Assembly (NCBI GenBank): GCA_040221055.1
Contig: JAVJVN010000009.1
Coordinates: 282,257 to 346,256 of the forward strand
DNA from: Rhodothermales bacterium
Lineage (GTDB): Bacteria; Bacteroidota; Rhodothermia; Rhodothermales; UBA10348
DNA: 64,000 nucleotides
Direction: 5' to 3'
Shown here: positions 18,767-26,751 of the stretch, piece after piece
Position numbering within the stretch: position 1 is the first letter of the stretch
Layout of the letters: each line of letters starts with the position of its first letter
Notes under the pieces: generated by a model
The model's database searches: none
Seen by the model: the letters and a program-made list of their open reading frames with translations, nothing else
What the model was told of the DNA's origin: nothing
Translations under genes and position numbers: made by a program

Positions 18767-20263
18767 ATGTCCATTCCTTCCCAGACCAAGCCTCATCTGT
18801 CGTTCTGGCAGATCTGGAACATCAGTTTCGGCTTCCTCGGCATCCAATTCGGCTGGGGCCTTCAATTGGCCAACCTGAGCCGGATTTTCCAGACGCTGGG
18901 AGCGGAGGTGGACAGCATAGCCATCCTGTGGATTGCGGCGCCCGTGACCGGCCTTATCGTGCAGCCCATCATCGGCCACATGAGCGACCGGACATGGGGC
19001 CGGTTCGGCCGGCGACGTCCCTACTTCCTGGTGGGGGCCATCCTGGCTTCCCTGTCCCTGATTGCCATGCCGAATTCGTCGGCCCTGTGGATGGCCGCCG
19101 GGTTGCTCTGGATCCTGGATGCGTCGATCAACGTGTCCATGGAGCCGTTCCGGGCTTTCGTCGGCGACATGTTGCCCAGCGAGCAGCGCACCATGGGATT
19201 CGCCATGCAGAGTTTCTTCATCGGGACCGGGTCGGTCGTGGCATCGCTTTTTCCGTGGATGCTCACCAATTGGCTCGGCGTTCCGAACACCGCGGCGTCC
19301 GGAGAAATCCCGCCATCGGTGATGTATGCGTTCTACGCCGGCGGCGCGGTCTTCCTGGGTGCCGTGGCGTGGACCGTCTTCCGCGTGAAGGAGTATTCGC
19401 CGGAGGAGATGGCTGCATTCGATGCCGCCGACGCCACGCCACGAGCACCATCCCACGACCTCCTGCCTGCCGATCGATACAGCCGCCTCGCCCCGCGCTG
19501 GTTCATTGGCGGCGCGCTCCTGACGGGGCTGGTGTACCTGTCCGGCGCCCTGGAAAAGGAACTCTACATCCTGGGCGTAGGCCTCATGGTGTTCGCCCTC
19601 CTGCTGTGGTTCGTCGCCGCCCGCACGCGCGCCGGCAACACCGGCGGACTCGTGGAGGTCTTCAGTGACCTGTTCCAGATGCCCCCGACCATGCGGAAAC
19701 TCGCGTGGGTCCAGTTCTTTTCGTGGTTCGGCCTGTTCTCCATGTTCATCTACATGACCCCGGCCATCACCAGTCACATCTACCAGGCGTTCGATACCAC
19801 CAGTCAGGCCTACAATGACGGAGCAGACTGGGTCGGCGTGCTGTTCGGGGCCTACAACGGCGTGGCGGCCCTCTTCGCATTTGCACTACCCGTACTGGCG
19901 CGCCGGATAGGCCGGTCACGCACGCACATCGTTGGCCTTACGGCGGGCGGCCTCGGTCTCATGAGTGTGTATTTCATGCCGGGCCCCGAGGCCGTGCTCA
20001 TTTCCATGATCGGCGTCGGCATGGCCTGGGCCAGTATTCTGGCCATGCCTTATGCCATCCTGACGGATGCCCTTCCCAGCGGCAAATTCGGCATCTACAT
20101 GGGCATCTTCAACTTCTTCATCGTGCTGCCGCAGATCATGGCTTCCACCATCTACGGTGCCCTCCTGGATCATGTCTTTGGCGGAGCATCCATCATGGTC
20201 CTCATTACGGGCGGAGCCTCGTTCCTCATCGCCGCCCTGCTCATGATTCGGGTGGAGTCCTGA
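18767..20263 (+). CDS. SLC45-like MFS sugar transporter
   Basis: A 498-residue protein with about twelve membrane helices. Its opening SFWQIWNISFGFLGIQFGWG and the loop GHMSDRTWGRFGRRRPYFLVG are the MFS signature as seen in the SLC45/GPH-like sucrose and maltose permeases. A second signature-like loop is FALPVLARRIGRSRTHIVG. A central cytoplasmic loop lies near residues 215-240. Transport of a disaccharide with protons is likely by family; the sugar is not predictable. It is monocistronic, with 74 bases of upstream sequence shared with the divergent phosphoesterase gene. Its last 23 bases overlap the convergent stress-protein gene. Confidence 0.9.
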   Translation: MSIPSQTKPHLSFWQIWNISFGFLGIQFGWGLQLANLSRIFQTLGAEVDSIAILWIAAPVTGLIVQPIIGHMSDRTWGRFGRRRPYFLVGAILASLSLIAMPNSSALWMAAGLLWILDASINVSMEPFRAFVGDMLPSEQRTMGFAMQSFFIGTGSVVASLFPWMLTNWLGVPNTAASGEIPPSVMYAFYAGGAVFLGAVAWTVFRVKEYSPEEMAAFDAADATPRAPSHDLLPADRYSRLAPRWFIGGALLTGLVYLSGALEKELYILGVGLMVFALLLWFVAARTRAGNTGGLVEVFSDLFQMPPTMRKLAWVQFFSWFGLFSMFIYMTPAITSHIYQAFDTTSQAYNDGADWVGVLFGAYNGVAALFAFALPVLARRIGRSRTHIVGLTAGGLGLMSVYFMPGPEAVLISMIGVGMAWASILAMPYAILTDALPSGKFGIYMGIFNFFIVLPQIMASTIYGALLDHVFGGASIMVLITGGASFLIAALLMIRVES

Positions 20264-21137
20264 CGACCAGCACGGGGCATTCCGCGCCGCGCAGGACTTT
20301 TTCCGTGACGCTGCCGAGCAGCATCCGGTCCAGACCGTGGCGACCGTGCGACGCCATCACGATCAGGTCGGCATCGTTGTCCCGCGCGGCCTCCAGGATG
20401 GTATTACCGGCCGGTCCGGTCCGTTTGTGGACCTCGACCTCCAGTCCGTCCTCATGGAGCGCGGCGGCAAGTTCCTGAAGCTCCTCCCCGGCCGCGTTGA
20501 GCGCCCGTTTTTCGATGTCCTTCAGCGGATCATTGGCCAGACCGACATACGGCAAATACGGCATGTCCACCGCGTGGAACAGGTCCACCTTCGCGCCGAA
20601 CACCCGCGCCATCGTCCCGGCCTCTTCAACCAAGACCTCCGTACTGCCGGAAAAATCCAGCGGCACGAACAGCCGCGACACCGGGGCCTTCGAGAAAGGC
20701 TTCTTCGAAAGCGGCACGACCAGAACCGGGCTGGCGGCATGGCGCACAACCTCTTCCGTAACACTGCCCAGCAGCAACCGGCGCAGGCCCCGTCGTCCGT
20801 GCGTACCCATGACGATCATCCGGACCCCTATCCGCAGCGCCACTTCCTGAATGACGCGCGCAGGAGGCCGGTAGAGGTTGGCCGATGTCACTTCAATATC
20901 AATCCGGTCGGCGTCCATGCCCAGTTCGCGGATCACGTCTTTCGCCGCGGCCAAGGCGTTCGATTCTTCCTCATCGAACATGTCGGCCGGCATTTCCGGA
21001 ATGGCGACGGTCTGCAATTCGGCCACATGGAGCAGCCGGATGCGGGCATCCATGTGTTCGGCCATCCAGTACGCCCATTCCAAGGCCTGCTTGGCATTGT
21101 CAGAGAAATCAGTGGGAACAAGAAGCGTGGTTTTCAT
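20241..21137 (-). CDS. Tandem universal stress protein (two UspA domains)
   Basis: A 298-residue cytoplasmic protein made of two UspA domains. Domain one (about 1-145) begins TTLLVPTDFSDNAKQALEWA and ends in the ATP-binding signature GTHGRRGLRRLLLGSVTEE followed by SPVLVVP. Domain two (about 160-295) begins RLFVPLDFSGSTEVLVEEA and ends ASHGRHGLDRMLLGSVTEK and CPVLVVR. Both keep the G-2x-G-9x-G(S) pattern, so both may bind nucleotide. Such proteins respond to starvation and membrane stress. The start at 21137 follows GGTATCGCC on the reverse strand with no strong ribosome site. Confidence 0.92.
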   Translation of the reverse strand: MKTTLLVPTDFSDNAKQALEWAYWMAEHMDARIRLLHVAELQTVAIPEMPADMFDEEESNALAAAKDVIRELGMDADRIDIEVTSANLYRPPARVIQEVALRIGVRMIVMGTHGRRGLRRLLLGSVTEEVVRHAASPVLVVPLSKKPFSKAPVSRLFVPLDFSGSTEVLVEEAGTMARVFGAKVDLFHAVDMPYLPYVGLANDPLKDIEKRALNAAGEELQELAAALHEDGLEVEVHKRTGPAGNTILEAARDNDADLIVMASHGRHGLDRMLLGSVTEKVLRGAECPVLVVRTPPES

Positions 21138-21268
21138 GGCGATACCTCCGGATGATTCACCTGTACCATACGGAGCGGATGCCCCGCCCCATGCAAGTAC
21201 TCCCGGCCCTCGGATGCCGGGATATTCCCGGTTTCGCGTGTGGGCGATACCCCGTCAACCTCCGCCTG

Positions 21269-23968
21269 TCACTCGCTCCGCAATGAGGATACCGGATTCG
21301 CCCGTGCCGCCCGGATGGTATTCCAACCCACGGCCAACCAAGCCAACGTTGCAACGCCGAGTCCGGCGACCAGGAAAATGCCCGGCCCAAGCGCTGTCCG
21401 GTACGCGAATTGGTCCAACCAGGCCGACATGGCCAACCATGCCAGGGGCGATACGATGACAATCGCTATCCCGACCAGCATGAGGTACTCTTTGGAAAGA
21501 TGCATTACGAGCCCGCCCACCGATGCGCCGAGTACCCGCCTGACGCCGATTTCCTTGCGTCGGCGCGTCGTGGACTGAACGGCAAGTCCCAGAAGACCGA
21601 AACAGGCAATGATGACGGCGACTCCCATGGCCCCGCCCGCGAGCTGGATTTGCCGGGTCTCCTGGAGATATTGCCGGTCCACATCCTCATCCAGGAACGA
21701 GCCCATGTACGGCACGTCCGGCCAGGTATCCCGCCAGACGGCTTCGATGGCGGCGAGCGTTTCCAGGACGTCGTCCGGAATGACCCGGATGTAGATCCGC
21801 ATGCGGGTGAAGCCCATGCCGGACGTGATGATGAGCGGTTTCATCTCATCCCTGAGCGACTGGAAGTGGAAATCCTTGACCACCCCCAGGATGATCGGCG
21901 CGTCCTCCGGTTCGGGCTCGAAATCCGTCAGGGGTTCTCCAACGGAAACGTGTCCGCGGATGCGCTCGAAAAGCCGTTCGTTCACCAGGATCCCCCTCCG
22001 GTCGGAGTCCAGGCCCGAAAAGGCCCTTCCCTCAACCAATTCCAGACCCAATGCAGCCACGAATTCGGGGTCGGTATCCATGAGATGAGCCGCAATTTCC
22101 ACGCCGTTCGTGTTGAACGTGCGAATGGACGTCGACCGTCCGCCTGCCCGTGAATCGCCCAAACCCAGGGACGCCGACGCCACGTGGGCGACACCGGGAA
22201 TGACGCGTACCCGTTCCATGAATGCCCTCTGCTCGTTCTCAGGGAGGCCCATGGACACCGGTATGGCCACCACCTGCTCTTCGTCGAATCCCGGATTCGC
22301 TGCGTGGAGCAATTGCAGTTGACGAGTCATGGTGACGAGCGTTACGGCAAACAGGACCACCACGCTGAACTGCACAATCACCAGGATGCGGCCGGTCAGG
22401 GACGTACGTCCACTCATGGTCCCCCCTTTCAGCGCAACCACCGGATCCAGGCGTGTGAGGATCCAGGATGGCCACAGTCCGGCCACAAGCGAGGTACCAA
22501 GCAACAGCGACGCCATCAGGCCCCATGTCCGGAAACTGCCCAGCAGATCCAGGCTGAGATCGCGCCGCAGGAATCCGTTGAATCCCGGCAGGATCCATGC
22601 CGTCAATCCCACACCCACCAGCAGCGCCGCAGCACACAGAAGCCCGGTCTCCGCCCAGAACTGGTTGCCGATGTCCTTTCGGGCCGCCCCGATGGCCTGG
22701 CGGATGCCGATTTCCCGCGTCCGCCCGGATGCCCGTCCGATGGCCAGGTTCACGAAATTGATGATCCCGCTGCCAAGAACCGCAAGGGCCACAAAAGAAA
22801 GGACGAGCAGGGCCACGGGATTCCCGGACCGGTTGGACGGCAGGGATTCGTCCAGATGCATGTCGACAAGAGGCTGCAATCCCAGGGTCAGCGCTGTACC
22901 CTCCACCTGGTCATATCCCATCTGACTGTTCAGATAGGAGGAATACCCGGACAACACCGTACGACCCGTACGATTGATCTTAGCCCTCGCCTGATCGAGC
23001 GGTACGCCCGCTTCCAACAGGACATACAGTTCGTGGTTGAAGGAATCGGGATTCTGACCGTCCGTGATCCACGTCGGATGATTCTCCATCCGTGCAACCG
23101 CTTCGAAATCAATCGTGGAGTTCGAGGGGACCGACCGGACCACGCCCGACACCACGAAATCCGACTCCGTCGCTCCGGATTTTACGCGCACCAGTTGGCC
23201 CACCGGGTTTGCATCACCGAACAGGCGCGCCGCCGTCTCCCCGGTCAGGACAATACTGCCCGGGTCGGCGAGTACGCGGTCCGCCTGCCCCTGCAACAAC
23301 TCGAACGAGAATGCGCTGAAGAAGCCGGGATCCGTGTACAGGATTTCCTGGCTGAACGTACCGGCATCCGTCGTCAGGAAGGCCGGGCCGTCCAGGATCC
23401 GGACGGCGTGTTCCACGCCGGCCGCCCCCTCCTGGACGGCCGGGCCCACAGGCAGCGACATCCCCGATTGCCGATCCACCCGGTCGGGGCGCTCCTGGAT
23501 AGTGTATACCCGGTACAGCCGGTCCGCCTGGGTGTGGAACCGGTCGAAGGACCGTTCTTCCAGGACGAACAGCGACACCAGCAGGCAGGCTGCCAGCCCG
23601 AGTGAGAGACCGAGTACATTCACGGCGGCATATCCGGGGCTCCGAAGCAGATGACGGGAACTGGTCCGGATATTCGACGCCCAGAGCGCCGACAGGACAC
23701 GCAGGCCTCCGGCCATCCCTTTCTCATCCTGCAATTTGGCCCACTTCACGGAACGATATCCGGCGCTCAGCTCATTGAGCGTACCCACCGACGCCACAGC
23801 CGCCCGGTACGCGTCCTCGAGCCCCTTGCCTTCCGCGACACGCCTGTCGACCTCGTCCCGGACATGGGATACCAATTCGTCCAGATCATCGGCGGAAAGG
23901 GACGTATCGCTCGAGAGGAACGCACGCCAGGTGCGGAGCGCGCCCTCAAGATCAAATGGTTTGTTCAT
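21269..23968 (-). CDS. FtsX/MacB-type permease with permease-prefix domain
   Basis: An 899-residue permease. Residues 1-85 are a helical 'permease prefix' domain (LSADDLDELVSHVRDEVDRR) that is soluble and precedes the first membrane helix. Two repeats follow, each with a periplasmic MacB core domain and an FtsX-like membrane part: helix near VNVLGLSLGLAACLLVSLFV, then RASGRTREIGIRQAIGA, and in the second half STTRRRKEIGVRRVLGA. No ATPase gene is adjacent, as is normal for these orphan duplicated permeases that are paired with a PadR repressor. The upstream PadR gene is 44 bases away on the same strand. Cargo is unknown; peptide or lipoprotein export is usual. Confidence 0.9.
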   Translation of the reverse strand: MNKPFDLEGALRTWRAFLSSDTSLSADDLDELVSHVRDEVDRRVAEGKGLEDAYRAAVASVGTLNELSAGYRSVKWAKLQDEKGMAGGLRVLSALWASNIRTSSRHLLRSPGYAAVNVLGLSLGLAACLLVSLFVLEERSFDRFHTQADRLYRVYTIQERPDRVDRQSGMSLPVGPAVQEGAAGVEHAVRILDGPAFLTTDAGTFSQEILYTDPGFFSAFSFELLQGQADRVLADPGSIVLTGETAARLFGDANPVGQLVRVKSGATESDFVVSGVVRSVPSNSTIDFEAVARMENHPTWITDGQNPDSFNHELYVLLEAGVPLDQARAKINRTGRTVLSGYSSYLNSQMGYDQVEGTALTLGLQPLVDMHLDESLPSNRSGNPVALLVLSFVALAVLGSGIINFVNLAIGRASGRTREIGIRQAIGAARKDIGNQFWAETGLLCAAALLVGVGLTAWILPGFNGFLRRDLSLDLLGSFRTWGLMASLLLGTSLVAGLWPSWILTRLDPVVALKGGTMSGRTSLTGRILVIVQFSVVVLFAVTLVTMTRQLQLLHAANPGFDEEQVVAIPVSMGLPENEQRAFMERVRVIPGVAHVASASLGLGDSRAGGRSTSIRTFNTNGVEIAAHLMDTDPEFVAALGLELVEGRAFSGLDSDRRGILVNERLFERIRGHVSVGEPLTDFEPEPEDAPIILGVVKDFHFQSLRDEMKPLIITSGMGFTRMRIYIRVIPDDVLETLAAIEAVWRDTWPDVPYMGSFLDEDVDRQYLQETRQIQLAGGAMGVAVIIACFGLLGLAVQSTTRRRKEIGVRRVLGASVGGLVMHLSKEYLMLVGIAIVIVSPLAWLAMSAWLDQFAYRTALGPGIFLVAGLGVATLAWLAVGWNTIRAARANPVSSLRSE

Positions 23969-24012
23969 GATGGTTTGTGGTCAGGATTGGGCGGGACTGA
24001 TCGGATTCTCGT

Positions 24013-24363
24013 TCAGGATTGGACAGGGCTCAGGCCGGGCTGGAGACCCCAGAGCCGGGCCAGGATGGTGTGGACCGACATCCATTCCGCCTGTTCGGCT
24101 TCCAACTTCTTCCGCCCCTTGGGCGTGATGGCGTAATAGCGGCGCCGCCGCTCCCCCTCCGGCTGCACCCAGCGGGACGTCACGAGTCCACTGGTTTTCA
24201 TGCGATGAAGCAGCGGATAGAGCGAACCGGCCACCCAGGTGACCTCCCCGTCCGAGAGTTGTTCGACGCGCCGGATGATATGGTATCCGTAGGTTTCTCC
24301 ATCCTCGAGGATGGACAGCACGATGGTCTGGGCCGATGCGCCGGTCAGGGCTTTTGCAGGCAT
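24013..24363 (-). CDS. PadR-family transcriptional regulator
   Basis: A 116-residue winged-helix repressor. The signature is ILSILEDGETYGYHIIRRVE followed by VAGSLYPLLHRMKTSGLV, the recognition helix, and the wing EGERRRRYYAITPKGRKKLE. A C-terminal helix EAEQAEWMSVHTILARLWG would dimerise. The ATG at 24363 starts directly at the conserved domain; longer readings upstream are not family-like. The gene leads an operon with the FtsX-type permease, so it probably represses both. The inducing ligand is unknown. Candidate operator half-sites lie just upstream (24390-24422). Confidence 0.92.
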   Translation of the reverse strand: MPAKALTGASAQTIVLSILEDGETYGYHIIRRVEQLSDGEVTWVAGSLYPLLHRMKTSGLVTSRWVQPEGERRRRYYAITPKGRKKLEAEQAEWMSVHTILARLWGLQPGLSPVQS

Positions 24364-24389
24364 GGTGGTGGCACGCGTTGATGAAACGT

Positions 24390-24422
24390 GTAGTGTTGAT
24401 GATCTACATGTGGATGCTCTAC
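24390..24422. promoter_or_regulatory. Candidate PadR operator repeats
   Basis: In the 100-base space between the divergent padR and Gre-like genes two similar 13-base units lie in tandem: GTTGATGATCTAC and GTGGATGCTCTAC (11 of 13 the same). The first is preceded by GTAG, giving a GTAG-N10-CTAC dyad. Position and form fit a PadR-type autoregulatory site. This is a pattern reading only; no promoter boxes are clear. Confidence 0.35.
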
Positions 24423-24463
24423 GGTACCGGGACCACCGGGTTGCACGGTGCGTACCTTGGAGC

Positions 24464-24988
24464 ATGAGCCGTGCATTTACCAATGAAGACGCCGACGTCG
24501 GGGAGGTCATGATCCCTCCGCGGGCTCCTCTCCCGCCCGGGGCCATCAACTACGTCACACCGTTCGGCCGGCAACTCCTGGAGGACGAGCAGGCGGCACT
24601 GGACGCGGAGAAAGCGGCCTTGTCCAGCGGCGACAAGCAGAACCATGACCGGATCCGTCAACTCACGATCATCAACGGAAAGCTCCGTTTGCTGGGTGAG
24701 CGCCTGTCCAGCGCCCGCGTGATTGAACCCGCCACCCAACCGACCGAAGAAGTCCGCTTCGGAGCCCGCGTCCGTGTGGCATTCCTGGACGGGCCCATGG
24801 AAGGCAAGGAGCAGGACATCCGGATTGTGGGTGTCGACGAGTCCGGACACACTCCGGAACGCATTGCATTCACGGCCCCGATTGCCAGAGCCTTGACGGG
24901 TGCCCGGGTCGGCCATACCGTGAAGTTGGCCCCGGAACACGGGAATCGTTCCTTCCGGATCGTGGGGATTTCGTACGACGACGCGTGA
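24464..24988 (+). CDS. GreA/GreB-like transcription elongation factor
   Basis: A 174-residue protein resembling GreA/GreB. The N-terminal half is a charged coiled coil (LLEDEQAALDAEKAAL) and the C-terminal half the FKBP-like globular domain (FGARVRVAFLDG, then QDIRIVGVDE, and IARALTGARVGHTVKL). Gre factors enter the secondary channel of RNA polymerase and stimulate transcript cleavage in backtracked complexes. The tip of the coil lacks a clear DE acidic pair at the expected turn (GDKQNHDR), so cleavage activity is uncertain and an Rnk-like role is possible. ATG 24464 is chosen; earlier in-frame starts overlap the padR promoter region. Confidence 0.8.
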   Translation: MSRAFTNEDADVGEVMIPPRAPLPPGAINYVTPFGRQLLEDEQAALDAEKAALSSGDKQNHDRIRQLTIINGKLRLLGERLSSARVIEPATQPTEEVRFGARVRVAFLDGPMEGKEQDIRIVGVDESGHTPERIAFTAPIARALTGARVGHTVKLAPEHGNRSFRIVGISYDDA

Positions 24989-25150
24989 TATCCAGCTGAT
25001 ATATTAGCTGTATATTACACAATGCCAACGCCACCAACGACTTGGGGCGAAGGGCACACACCGTGACGACGACTTCGGCGCCGACGGTGGCCACCACGAA
25101 AAACGCCGATTCTCCCGGAGGAAAATCGGCGTTCCGTGTATCCCGAAGGA
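24989..25150 (+). ncRNA. Intergenic stretch with possible small transcript
   Basis: Between the Gre-like gene and the island's left junction no protein frame convinces. An AT-rich direct repeat (AGCTGATATATT then AGCTGTATATTA, 24994-25017) is followed by about 85 bases of GC-rich, self-complementary sequence and a strong hairpin at 25102-25133. Before island insertion this stretch would have lain next to the 3' end of tRNA-Leu. It could be a small RNA, a leftover leader, or only a terminator region. No known RNA family was recognised. Confidence 0.2.
25102..25133. terminator. Hairpin terminator candidate
   Basis: A perfect 10-bp inverted repeat, AACGCCGATT and AATCGGCGTT, encloses a 12-base loop. 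A-rich sequence precedes it, giving a U-tract on the reverse strand, but only a short T run follows on the forward strand. It could end the Gre-like transcript and, before insertion of the island, the tRNA-Leu transcript from the other side. Confidence 0.55.
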
Positions 25151-25165
25151 TGTGCCCTGGAGAGG
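25151..25165. other. Attachment site, distal copy
   Basis: The 15 bases TGTGCCCTGGAGAGG are identical to the end of tRNA-Leu at 36397-36411, and the similarity stops abruptly on both sides. This is the expected second att site generated by recombination within the tRNA 3' end. Confidence 0.8.
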
Positions 25166-25269
25166 GGCACAACTTAACCTGCATGAGACCCTTGTTTCGC
25201 AATTATAGATAATAATAGCCGTTTTAGAGCCGCATTTGCCATGTGCACTTTACGCTGATATCGATTATC

Positions 25270-25292
25270 ATCCTTTACATAATCCTTCACAA
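25270..25292. repeat. Left copy of 23-bp terminal repeat (possible integrase arm site)
   Basis: A 23-base unit beginning ATCCTTTAC and ending ATCCTTCACAA is repeated in the same orientation at 36317-36339, 20 of 23 bases matching and differing only in the central three. Each unit itself holds two ATCCTT half-repeats. Placement close to both island ends fits arm-type binding sites for the tyrosine recombinase. The left copy lies just upstream of the int start codon, so binding might also control its expression. Confidence 0.45.
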
Positions 25293-25299
25293 GATTGGC

Positions 25300-26586
25300 A
25301 TGGCAACGATTACCCCTGTATTGTGGACGTATCGCTCGAACAAGGACGGTCAGCATGCGATTCGCATTCGAATAGAAGCTGGCGGCCAGACCGGCTACCA
25401 TGGAACCGGCATACACGTATCCGAAACACACTGGCACATTGAGAGGAAAACGGTGCGCGCAAAACACCCTCATTCTTCCGATATCAATTCCATCATCGAA
25501 CAGCACGTATTCGCCCACAAATCAGCGGCATATGAGCTGGAAGCAGAAGGTGTCTTTGTGACACCGGCGCTGATCAAGGAACGTGTGACGCAAGGAAGAC
25601 CTACTCGAGATGCTGACTTCATCCAGTTGTGTCGAAGCCGTATTGCCCAACTGACGGACATGAACAAAGTCCATTCGGCCAAGAGATATGATTCGATACT
25701 CCGCAAATTCGTTCGCTTTTTAGGCAAAAACGTCCTACCCATCTCAGAGCTCTCTCCTGCCCTTCTGCGCCGCTTCGAGGCGCACCTGGTAAAGGAGCTA
25801 GGAAATAAGAACTCGACCGTCTCGAGCAACCTGAGAGCCCTTAAGGCCATGTACTCGATAGCTGAGCGAGATGGACACACAAAAGATCATCTTAACCCCT
25901 TCGCTCATATCAAAATCAGTGACAAGGTCGCTGAGAAACGCTTTCTAACCCCTGATGAGCTCAGGGCAATGTTGTCAGCCGGCGGCCAAACCGAATTTCA
26001 GGACCTGGCAATAGCTGCATTCGCATTTTCGTTCTACTGTGGCGGTGTAAGGTTCGGCGATCTATGTAGGCTTACTTCAGACAATATCATTTCTGACCCT
26101 GATCTGGGCATGATGCTCTCATTCAAGGTGTCGAAGACTGGGGCCAATAAAAGGGTACCTATTCCGGATCCAGCCAGAGTGAGACTTCCCCGGATTGATG
26201 GCCAGATACGAGATGGTTTTCTGTTTCCATTCCTTGACGGATATGACCTGTCGACGTCTGTCTTGGAAATGAAGGCGACCGGATCACGCAACTCCTCGGT
26301 GAACCGTGCACTGAAAGTCGTTGCCGAGCAGAAAGGTGTCCATGCAACTGTAACCTTCCACATGGCTCGACATAGCTTTGCAGACCTAGCCCGCCGCCGC
26401 AACATCCCGGTGTACAACATTTCGAAAATGCTCGGGCACAGTAACGTCAGTGTCACAGAGCGTTACCTGCAGCCCTGGGATATCGAAGCAGTAAGAGAGA
26501 TTGCAAACATGTTTCCGGGCCGAAGGATACAAAATGTTGCGCCCGCGCCCGGTAGAGGGAAGCGCGGAGAGCCATCCACGCCCTAG
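25300..26586 (+). CDS. Tyrosine recombinase (island integrase)
   Basis: A 428-residue phage-type integrase. Residues about 1-85 form an arm-binding domain of the Bacteroidota type (opens ATITPVLWTYRSNKDG), about 100-200 the SAM-like core-binding domain, and about 212-400 the catalytic domain. The full active set is visible: Arg251 in GGVRFGDL, Lys279 in KVSKTG, His354-x-x-Arg357 in HMARHSF, His380 in MLGHSNV and Tyr389 in TERYLQP, so it should be active. ATG 25300 is chosen because the upstream open sequence is hydrophobic and unlike the family. It sits beside the distal att copy. Confidence 0.93.
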   Translation: MATITPVLWTYRSNKDGQHAIRIRIEAGGQTGYHGTGIHVSETHWHIERKTVRAKHPHSSDINSIIEQHVFAHKSAAYELEAEGVFVTPALIKERVTQGRPTRDADFIQLCRSRIAQLTDMNKVHSAKRYDSILRKFVRFLGKNVLPISELSPALLRRFEAHLVKELGNKNSTVSSNLRALKAMYSIAERDGHTKDHLNPFAHIKISDKVAEKRFLTPDELRAMLSAGGQTEFQDLAIAAFAFSFYCGGVRFGDLCRLTSDNIISDPDLGMMLSFKVSKTGANKRVPIPDPARVRLPRIDGQIRDGFLFPFLDGYDLSTSVLEMKATGSRNSSVNRALKVVAEQKGVHATVTFHMARHSFADLARRRNIPVYNISKMLGHSNVSVTERYLQPWDIEAVREIANMFPGRRIQNVAPAPGRGKRGEPSTP

Positions 26587-26751
26587 CAAGGTGCTTTCAT
26601 CGTCCAGAAGGAGTGTCATAGCTCTTTTTAGGACAGCTTGAGGGGGTATTTCCAATTCGATTGACACCGTCAACTGCTACGTGCTACTATTTTCCAGCAC
26701 GAGCCCTTGGTTCTGTCACGCCATCGACCGAAAACAGAAATCAGAATCGCC

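Noticed and set aside
24870-25202. A 110-codon minus-strand frame across the left island boundary
   Set aside because: It crosses the att site and the terminator hairpin and overlaps the Gre-like gene; no family features.
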